This document shows, piece by piece, positions 22,365-30,162 of a stretch of DNA of 64,000 bases (position 1 is its first letter; every line of letters begins with the position of its first letter). This DNA comes from Cryptomeria japonica (Eukaryota > Streptophyta > Pinopsida > Cupressales > Cupressaceae), in contig NC_081414.1 of assembly GCF_030272615.1 (NCBI RefSeq), positions 334,415,427 to 334,479,426 of the forward strand, in the 5' to 3' direction. Under the pieces are notes generated by a model. The model was not told where the DNA came from. It was given only the letters and a program-made list of their open reading frames with translations, and did not search any database. The position numbers were made by a program, and so were the translations under genes.

Positions 22365-24099
22365 CTCTTCGGAATATCCTAATTCAAAAATACAAAAAAA
22401 ATCAAAAATCTCAAAAATACAAAAAAAATCAAAAAATTCAAAAATACAAAAAAATTATAAAACAAAAAAATCGTTACTTGGTGAAAACCTGGCAAACAGG
22501 TGCCTTGTGACACAAAAAAATTGAAAAATCCAAAAAAGTAAAGAGAAATAATTTCGTCCAACGGTGAAAATCACTTCGATGGCGCCCTGGGCAAGTACCA
22601 TGGTGAAAACTGGGTTCCCAGCGCCATGTGTAGAGACTTTGCTCCTCCCTCCTTCAGGATTCACTTTCATCACTTCACTTTGCACACACTCACAACCTAT
22701 TCACTCACAATAAACTTACCCATTCCCATCATGGCTTGTTATTGATCTACCCAAGATTGGTTAGCCATTCATAATAAAACCTCCCTTTTCATCCCTTTCT
22801 GTACATAATAAGTCAGATCCTATCTGTGGCTAAGGCAAATCCTACGTCTAGTGATGGGTGTGGAACTGAGAACATCACATGTTTCGAGGAGTATAGTTTC
22901 TTCCAGCTTTCTTCAGTCTATCCGCGCATAATCCGCAATAAAGCAACATTTGCATCACAGATCCGCAATAAAGTTTCGTCTTCTCCACAATAAAGTATCA
23001 GTTTCATGGATTCAGTCAATTTCAGATGAGACAGCAGCAACAATGGGCTTCAACAAATCAAATCTTTCAATAGACTCAGACAACATATAGTTCAGTGCTA
23101 TCTATCCATTCTGTGAAAGTAAACATTGTGACCACAATCAAATAAGACTTATACAAGTGACAAGAGACACTAAACTTGAGGACTACAGTGGATGTTGGTG
23201 TCGAGTCTTGGTTTTCTTTTGATTTTATCTTTTGGTGACATGTCTTTTAGCTTTTCCAGGATGTCTCTGACTAGAGATTCTATCTCCAGGATGTCTTTGA
23301 CTAGAAAGGCGAGGATGGGGTATCGTCACCTATTTGCATTTGTCGTCTGTGGATTGTCTTTTAGTAATGCTATGACTTGTCCAAGGATATGAGGACACTG
23401 TGAGTCTAGTATGAACTGGGGCATTCCTTGTTTGTGACTGTCTTATCTCCATGCAAACAGGTACAATGATTTTCTGGGTCGAACATATGCCTCAATTGTC
23501 ATAACCTACTTGCCATAATAAATCTCAATGAGGATAACGCACAAGAAGCTCTTTCACTTTCATATCTTCTATCTTTCATCCCCCTTTCTTGATTGACTTC
23601 CATCGTCCTTCTTGAGTCCACGTAGCCTGCTATCACATGACTGAGTATAATGACACACCAAAAACATTTGCATTTCATGTAGTCTGCACCTACATTACCA
23701 CATATAAGCATCTCATACATGCATATAGATATCACAACTGCATCACATCCTGCACACAACACTTGCTAGCACAATTTACATTTGCATTATCATATTCATC
23801 TGCATCACATACATTCACATTTGCATCATGCATTGCATATAAAACATAAAAGAACAAAAAATAAATATTGCATTGCATCATATACATATTTGCATCCATG
23901 TCATAAACATACATCATAAGAACATCTCATCACATAGGTACACATGCATATAGCTGCCGCAAAAATGAATCATCTCTCATATATAATCAAATGTGTCATG
24001 ATACAATGATGTCAAAACTCATATGGCTACAAAATCACCCGCAGGTGTCTACAATACAAAAAAATGGTACAAATACTGATACAAGGGTGCCCTCTATGG
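22365..24099 (+). other. Gypsy C 3' spacer (non-coding)
   Basis: No credible gene. It starts with an AAAAATC-rich low-complexity tract (22385-22470), then three GGYGAAAAC stem-loop motifs (22480-22626), three CAATAAAG repeats near 22940-22990, a short repeat AGGATGTCT.TGACTAGA (about 23260 and 23290), and a CA/CAT-rich stretch (23640-24000). It would be the 3' UTR of sense RNA and the downstream region of the antisense gene. Confidence 0.6.
22480..22626 (+). repeat. GGYGAAAAC stem-loop motifs, C copies 3-5
   Basis: Copy 3 (22480-22504): GGTGAAAACCTGGCAAACAG..., arms CCTG/CAGG. Copy 4 (22563-22585): GGTGAAAATCACTTCGATGG.... Copy 5 (22602-22625): arms CTGGG/CCCAG around TT, followed by GCGCC. 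A larger stem also forms between TGGCGC at 22580 and GCGCCA at 22626. Non-coding sequence just after the integrase stop. Confidence 0.65.
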
Positions 24100-26100
24100 C
24101 TATGATGAACTCCCTCCCTCGGAGCCGCCTGGCCTCGACGGAATCTGAGCCCTAGAAGGACCCACTCCAAGATCACCCTGCCTGTCTAGTGGTGGTGGAG
24201 GACCCATGACCCCACCACTCGATGCCTGTCTCCTCCGGCTCCCTCCCGTAGCTGTCGCTATACGCGATGGTCTATGGAAGCTCCTTGCCCACTGATCTGC
24301 TAGCACGGCACCATAATACAGGTCCCTCCAGTAGGCAATCTCCTCTCCAGCTCGTAGGACATATGCGTAGCCTGCTCCTGTGTCCTCCACCGCCTGCCTC
24401 CCTGCCCTCAGCGCTGTCTCAGCCTTAGTGTAGCACTGAATCACCTGATCCCTCTCCCACTTAGTATCCCTAAGCCTGGTCCTAAGTCGGTCCCTCTCCC
24501 TCTCCAGATCCTGGATCTCATCTACCTGGCCCTGGCAGATCTCCCTGAGCTCAATCAGCTCATCCTCCTCTGGATCCCCACCCTCTGCCTCTTCCTGTGG
24601 CTCTCCCTTTGTGGGTGCCTACCCCTGTACCTGTCCTTGTACCTGTCTCAGTACATGCCTAGGTCCCTATGCCTATACTGGCACCTATCCCTGCACCTGT
24701 CCCTGTCTCTGTCCTTGTGCTCTAGGACCCTGTGTTATTGGTATCTGCAGGGGCAATCCACCACGACCCCTCACCACCTGGGCCTGTCCCTCCTGTCCAC
24801 CCTCCCTCTGAGGTGCCACCCTCCTCTCCCTAACTACTCCCCTCCGCCTCCGTCAGCCTCAACCTCCATCACCCCCACCATCATCATCATCATCTCCTCC
24901 TCCATCTCCCTCCAGTAACTCTCCTGGATCTATCAATCGAGAGAATGGATGCTCGGCCCAATATGCTGAATACTCTGCATCCATCTCGGCGTCCTCGATC
25001 TCTGGCCACATATCCTAGGGTAGGGGCACCATCTCTGCCAGTTGTGTGACTGCCTGATCATATGATAATAACGGCCCGAACTGTGCCTAATCCCTAACTG
25101 TACGGGCATACATACCCGAGCCTCGTGGCATCCTCTGGATCCTGCCATACTGCCTGCATACTCTATCCACCAGCTGTCTTTCCAGTATATAGGGCATCTG
25201 CCCAATCAAATACCTGCTCCGGAAGGTGTAAGGCAGCTCCACTGCATCATCCTCCCACTTCTCACATCCCAGATACGGCCTCCAGATGACTACGTCAATG
25301 TCATCTATCACTCGTCGCCAATACTCTAACCTGTCAATCTGAGGTTGCGAAGTGATCATATCATACAGATGAACAAAGCTCCGTCCATGACCTCTCCCTC
25401 TAAAATGTATCGGTCGCGTGATAGGTAGATGCTCGTATGCCCAAACCTGCAGAAGTGTCACTCCACAACCCAGTCCCACTGATCCATGGTAGACAAACTG
25501 GTGAAGCTCATAATATAGGTGGGCCAAAACACATGGACCCCACGCATATCTGGTGTGTTGCGTCACCAATATCTCCAGTGCTCCTCCCCAGCCCACTGCC
25601 AACACCTGTGTCGCCCTGTCCGGACATAGGAACCCACTGATAGCTCCTCTGATCGCAGCTGGCAAAGCTAACCCTGTCGCGGTCATGGTGTCCCATGCCA
25701 CATGTCCTGCTCTCATCTCTAGGTCGAGATCCTGAAACACCCGTCTCAAAGCCTCTCTGTCTCCATCGCGATCGTATGGAGTCAGCTCTCCATCGATCAG
25801 TATGTGCAGAATCCTATATACATCCTCAAGGGTGACTGTCATCTCACCTATTGGCAAATGAAATGTACATGTCTCTAAATGCCATCTCTCAGCCAGCGCA
25901 GTCAGCAAACCCATGTTTGCCCGAAACTCAGGCACATACAGCACGTGTCTCAAACCCATATCCTCGATGGCCGCTCTATCCTAAAATGACAACTCTGGTT
26001 GCAACCTCTGTGTGGACGGGAATCTCTCCCATGACTCTAACACAGGCAAATACTCCTGCAGTCAAACAAATCAATCATGTCAGTCATGGTGGCATTCACT

Positions 26101-26456
26101 GTTCATCACAAAATGCTACTCGCTATCTAAATGCATATGGTTATCTATTCTAGTGACACTCACTGTTCATCACAAAGTGTTGCTATCTATCCTAGTAGTG
26201 CTCCCTATTCATCACAAAGTACTACGTGTGTGACATTCCCTGTTCATCACAAAGTGTTACTCACATTTGCACTCCCTGTTCATCACAAAGTGCTGCTCAT
26301 ACTTTGGGTACTCCCTGTTCATCACAAAGTACTCTATCTTGGTGCTCCCTGTTCATCACAAAGTGCCTTGATCTATCCTAGTCTTCATAGAGGACTTGCT
26401 TAAGTGTATCCTCTCAGCAGCTTATCCAATCGACAGCGTATATTCATCACAAAACT
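26101..26456 (-). repeat. TTCATCACAAAG tandem repeat (8 units)
   Basis: Eight units with the core CCCTGTTCATCACAAAGTG (variants at the edges), spaced about 30-55 bp with variable linkers. The core is much better conserved than the linkers, suggesting amplification or a constrained core. Inside the antisense PMD intron. Confidence 0.85.
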
Positions 26457-26509
26457 GTCGATTTGACCTAGAAGACAAAACCTTGCATTTTTCAGACATA
26501 AATGTGTTT

Positions 26510-26750
26510 CTAACTCACAAACGCGCCTATTGACTGCACAAGCGCACCTAAACAACACAGACGCGCCTGTTTGACATAAACGTGCCTACATTTGTCACAA
26601 ATGCAACTTTGTAACATAAATGCCCCTGAAGGACGTAGACGCACCCGCATCTGGCACAAACGCGGTTCCAGACACAGACGTGCCTGGCACCGACACAGAC
26701 GCACCTGTCGGACACAGACGCGCCTGGCACTGACGTAGACACGATTTCAT
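26510..26750 (-). repeat. GCGTCTGTG motif cluster 3 (antisense intron of C)
   Basis: About ten copies reading CACAGACGCGCC on the plus strand, i.e. GGCGCGTCTGTG in the antisense transcript. Unit spacing is about 18-25 bp. This is the same word as in the sense leader clusters at 12729 and 14190. Confidence 0.8.
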
Positions 26751-27013
26751 GTTTTTGCACCTTTTTGTATAATATTCCTAAGCGCATTTATTGCTCTATT
26801 CGACATGCATTAATGACAAAAGCAAATGCGTCAAAGCACGAGGAGGTTTGGTGGTACTTACCGGCTCTCCTGCCTCTGCTGGTCTCTGAAATCGGCGAAT
26901 GCGGTCGAATCTGTGTACGAAAGCCATCGCTGTTGACTGCTGCTGCTCTTTTCTCGCTCTGCACTTTGATCTCGTGAAGGTGTAGATGACAATGAGGATG
27001 TCTTTTGCCTGTG

Positions 27014-27025
27014 GTCTATCTTATA
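27014..27025 (-). promoter_or_regulatory. TATA-like box of antisense PMD gene (C)
   Basis: On the minus strand GGCTATAAGATAGAC lies about 90 bp upstream of the exon 1 ATG (26927), between the PPT and the gene. Element G has TTATATAAGG about 65-75 bp upstream of its exon 1 ATG. This is a candidate core promoter, not tested. Confidence 0.45.
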
Positions 27026-27256
27026 GCCTACCCTAGCCTTGGCCTTCATTTCCCGAGTCAGTATTCTTCATCCCGTGACTTTGTCACTTTATTCGGTCAG
27101 TCCATTCTAGCCTTTTCTTCTTATCGAGAGATTGTCTACAATCTTTTCAGACATTTTCATCCAATCTCTCGAGGGGGCATATCATTCCCATTCTGGGGCA
27201 AATTTGTATCAGTTCATCTTATCTTCTTTGAAACAACGCGACAAGCCGCATTGTCT

Positions 27257-27271
27257 CAAAGAGGGGCAAAA
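27257..27271 (+). other. Gypsy C polypurine tract
   Basis: CAAAGAGGGGCAAAA abuts the 3' LTR start TGTAGACA. The same tract precedes the 3' LTR of G (61507-61520). A second purine run, CTCGAGGGGGCAT, lies at about 27168-27182 and has a counterpart in G near 60927. Confidence 0.9.
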
Positions 27272-28040
27272 TGTAGACACCCAAAATTGTCATGTCTAAT
27301 TAAATAAATATTTTATTTATTTAATTATCTAAGCCTAATTCTTCTATTAATTAAATAAATCTTTATTTATTTAATTCATTCATTTATCCTCTTCTAGCCT
27401 TATTTCTCATTTAAATAAATACATTTATTTATTTAAATTATCCTTTTCCTAAATTAAATAAATATTTTATTTATTTAGTTATCCTACTTCTTCTATTAAT
27501 TAAATAAATTTTTACTTATTTAATTAATTTATTAGCCTTTTCTATCCATGACACATGTCATTCATCTCTTAATTCCTACACTACCTACCTCTTTCATTAT
27601 TTTGGTATTTCTTTTACCTACCCTCTAATCCTAGCCGACCTCTCTTTTTACACCTCTCAATCTTATCCCTCCATTTCATATAGTGTCTTCTATTTAAGGA
27701 GATGCCTTCTTCATTTTCAAACCCCAATGCCCTAATGATCATTTTTAACTGCACTATGATCCTACTTGCAACCACATTCCGTTCTTTGTTGAGCTCTTGT
27801 GCACATAAAATCTGAGAGCAAATATATCAAGCAAGATCAATGGAGATAGGAAGAATGGAGATCAAAACCCTATTGGACATGTGATGGTATAATCTTTGTG
27901 ATTTCATGTGATTTGCATTGTCTTAGGTAATCTTCATATGTTATGGTGGATCTTTGTTGATTGTTAGGCTAGGGTTTTGTGGTTGGATTCATTTAGCCTT
28001 TCAATATTGTTATTATTGTTATCCATTTTCACCATATACA
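27272..28040 (+). repeat. Gypsy C 3' LTR
   Basis: 769 bp, collinear with 11848-12616, ending CCATATACA and followed by the TSD ACATC (28041-28045). Confidence 0.95.
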
Positions 28041-28045
28041 ACATC

Positions 28046-28413
28046 CATCCCCACTAGATCTTGGAGTGCCTTTTTTAGCAGTGTGGCATAGTTTACCACC
28101 TTTGGAAGGGGTATCTTTTCGCATCGACATGGGGACACTTGAGCAGTTTTCAGAGATTCCTTTCATCATGAGTTTTCTTCATACATCTTCCCTTCATGAT
28201 GGGGGAGACTTCATGGATACACCTTTGGTTTTGTTTCTTCCTAAGGGGAGGAATTTTGTTCAACGTTCATGGAGCAGTTTCTTCATACATCGAGCTTCTT
28301 CCATTGGTGCAGATTCTCCATTGAGGGGGGGTCACAGTTTGACTTCTCTTCTTCTCTCATATGGGGGGGACTTTTTCCTCACATGGGGTATTGTTCTTCA
28401 CATTCTTCTATGA
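28046..28413 (+). pseudogene. Copia B acidic ORF, second half
   Basis: Frame-continuous with 11565-11847 if gypsy C and one TSD copy are disregarded; it ends with TGA at 28411. Hydrophobic and Gly-Gly-Asp-containing sequence (e.g. HDGGDFMDTP) with no recognisable domain. The DNA is rich in GGGGGGA and TTCATACATC runs. It may be a remnant of non-coding 3' sequence that happens to be open. Confidence 0.4.
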
Positions 28414-28634
28414 GAGTTCTCTTGTATGTTTTCGTCTCTCTTTTGGGGGAGGGTTTTTTCCCATTAGGTTTTTCTCTCTTTCCCCACTTTGTGAGAGTTT
28501 TCATTGCATTAGTTTGCATGCATTTGCATTTGTACATGGGTACCTAACATGGCCTCGTAGCCGGGACCCATCTTGCATTGCTTAGTTGCATTGTAGACTT
28601 AAGTGCATTTCCCTAAGTTGCACTTAAGGGGGGG
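28414..28634 (+). other. Copia B 3' UTR and polypurine tract
   Basis: Non-coding, with several T- and G-rich runs. The sequence TTAAGGGGGGG (28624-28634) immediately precedes the 3' LTR and is the PPT. A similar CTTAAG...TTGCACTTAAG arrangement sits just upstream. Confidence 0.75.
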
Positions 28635-29078
28635 TGTTGGTGTAAATAATTATTCATCATGGATATTATTACACTTAAGTTTACTTAGGAAATGCATTTC
28701 ATTGTAGTTTGGGTATGAGACACTTGGGTGTTTGTGCCACATTGGGATAGTGTGTGTAGGAGAAATTCCACCTTTTATGGTGTTGATCTTGTTGTTACAC
28801 TCCACATTCAGTGGGTGATCCACCTCATGTGGACTATTATATTATTTCTCCTACCTACCCACACCTATTTCCTACCTACCCTTGTTTCTTATTGAGCCAC
28901 ATGTCATGTTTGTGTGCTCACATATCCCTAGCCATGCCTATATAAGAAAGCTCATCTACATTGTATGTAATTGATATTTGATCATTTTCTATTGATGAGA
29001 ATACAGTTTATTCTTGTCCTATATTGTGTCTCTATTTTGTACATTTCATTGAGCTCTTGATCTTGGCAAAATCTCACA
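28635..29078 (+). repeat. Copia B 3' LTR
   Basis: 444 bp, TGTTGGTG...TCTCACA, followed by the TSD ATAAG at 29079-29083. It lacks the 19-bp tandem unit present in the 5' LTR. Confidence 0.95.
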
Positions 29079-29083
29079 ATAAG

Positions 29084-29700
29084 GAAGGACATACTGTCAA
29101 TGTATGTAGGATCAAGACTTATAATAATTTCCCTTACACACAAAACAATGTGTATGACCACAAGGCTAGAACTATTAGATTTAATGGTCATTGTTATGCA
29201 TGCAACAAGTTTTGGTATAGATCTTTCGAGTGCAAATCGGTTATGAAAAACCATGGAGGATATGCACCAAGATCAAAAGGAGTTGTCCAACAACTTCTTA
29301 TGAACCAGAACCAGAACCCAAACCAGTATAGAACCTATGACCACTGGTCAAATGGTATGGAGCTACAAACTATTGGAGTGCAACCTGTGTGATCTGTCAT
29401 GGTAGCGGTCACACTACTGCAACATGTAGGAGAAAGAATGGAAAGGTGAACATCAGACCATGGAGAGCACCTAGTATGGTATGTTATCATTGTCACATCC
29501 CAAGACATCTTGCCAGAGCATGCAGACTAAGACATAATCCATCGAAAGACAAACCAGTCAACCCAGAAGGTAAAGGAAAGGTCGATGTTGAAATCGTTCA
29601 GGCCAATATGGATAAAATTTGGAAAAAGAAATATGAAGAGAAGCCACAAGATGTACCAGTTTCTGCACCTAGTGTGGAGACCCCTGAATCGACAAATTGA
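29084..29700 (+). pseudogene. Element A gag, zinc-knuckle array (second part)
   Basis: The frame resumes after copia B with the second half of a knuckle (GHTVNVC). It then shows CYACNKFWYRSFEC (no His at the expected place), CHGSGHTTATC preceded by a stop and frame change near 29390, and CYHCHIPRHLARAC. That makes four CCHC-type units, two of them damaged. CCHC knuckles of gag bind element RNA. Lys-rich sequence follows to the stop at 29698. Four knuckles is more than the one or two usual for copia gag. Confidence 0.65.
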
Positions 29701-30162
29701 GCTTCGAAAAGCTTAAGGGAGAAAATATCGGTAACAATGTTTTGAACCCCAAGAATATATCGATAAAGTGCTTTTATCGGTATTGGTTACCTGTCAACCA
29801 ACAGAAGAAATGAAGTGGTAAAAGGTAAAATTAGGGTTTGTACCCTAACAGTGATGCATTTATTATGGTGGGCAGGAGCATGTATAAAGGTGATTCTTGT
29901 AGTCATTTTTACTTACCTATTTTCAAAGAAGCATTTGTCTAACCTGAACAACACAACAAAAGCGATCAATCTTACATTCGAAGAAATCCAGGAAGGAATC
30001 TTGTGCAAGACCAAGCAATTATTTTAAGCTATCCAGAATGGAGGTCAGAGTGGTAAAACAAGCTTTTGGAGAAGTGTGTTGTGCTTGACATCAGTGAACC
30101 CTAGTTTGGAGTGAAAAGGTATTTTTCATCAAATCACTCTTATCATTTGGAATTATTTAGAC
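29701..30162 (+). other. Element A inter-ORF region
   Basis: About 460 bp between the gag remnant and the second ORF, AT-rich, with no credible gene. This is where protease, integrase and RT would be expected, and nothing of them remains. Confidence 0.5.

Larger units (their letters stand above)
26056..26861 (-). other. Intron of the antisense PMD gene (C)
   Basis: 806 bp with a consensus GTAAGT donor and a pyrimidine-containing acceptor tttgtttgactgcag, phase 0. It is filled by two repeat families: eight GTTCATCACAAAG units (26101-26456) and the reverse-complement GCGTCTGTG cluster (26510-26750). Splicing is inferred from sites and frame; no RNA evidence is available here. Confidence 0.75.
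24100..26927 (-). pseudogene. Antisense two-exon plant mobile domain (PMD) gene of element C
   Basis: Exon 1 (26927-26862) is ATG plus 21 codons ending at a GTAAGT donor (26861-26856). The intron runs to a CTGCAG acceptor (26061-26056). Exon 2 (26055-24100) is 652 codons including the stop and continues in phase 0. The product has a PMD (ALAERWHLETCTFHLPIGEM, TVTLEDVYRIL, LLQVWAYEHLPITRP, VIWRPYLGCEKWEDD) and HPFSRLIDPG, then Asp/Gly- and Gln-rich linkers, a Glu/Arg coiled coil (about 24420-24560) and a Pro/Ser tail. PMDs occur in plant MAIN/MAIL1 nuclear proteins and in transposons; the molecular activity is uncertain. Nine nonsense codons (e.g. TAG 25983, 25089, 25017; TGA near 24860; four TAG at 24619-24680) break it with no frameshift. 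It has its own TATA-like box. Confidence 0.85.
11848..28040 (+). mobile_element. Gypsy element C: Tat-lineage, with antisense PMD gene
   Basis: Complete 16.2-kb element. Its 769-bp LTRs (11848-12616 and 27272-28040) start TGTAGACACC and end CCATATACA, with perfect TSDs ACATC (11843-11847 and 28041-28045). By eye the two LTRs differ at about a dozen sites, so the insertion is young relative to its hosts. Sense coding order: gag, CCHC knuckle, protease, G-patch spacer, RT, RNase H, a second RNase H domain, integrase. This dual RNase H is typical of Tat (Ogre/Retand-type) elements. An antisense, intron-containing gene lies between integrase and the PPT. Confidence 0.95.
7916..29078 (+). mobile_element. 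Copia element B: gag-protease-only, host of gypsy C
   Basis: LTRs at 7916-8382 and 28635-29078 are flanked by perfect TSDs ATAAG (7911-7915 and 29079-29083). The PBS TGGTATCAGAGC is the classic initiator-Met tRNA primer site of copia elements, and a G-run PPT precedes the 3' LTR. Without gypsy C it is about 5.0 kb. Coding is limited to gag plus a protease and an acidic frame; integrase, RT and RNase H are absent. The C insertion did not remove them, because its flanks are an exact TSD, so B was already non-autonomous. Confidence 0.9.

Noticed and set aside
24611-24918. Plus-strand Cys/Pro/Ser ORFs
   Set aside because: Shadows of the Gln- and Gly-rich linker of the antisense PMD gene.
26101-26456. 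Possible CRISPR-like array
   Set aside because: Regular cores with variable linkers look superficially similar, but the core is only about 19 bp, spacing is irregular, the context is a plant retrotransposon intron and there are no cas genes.
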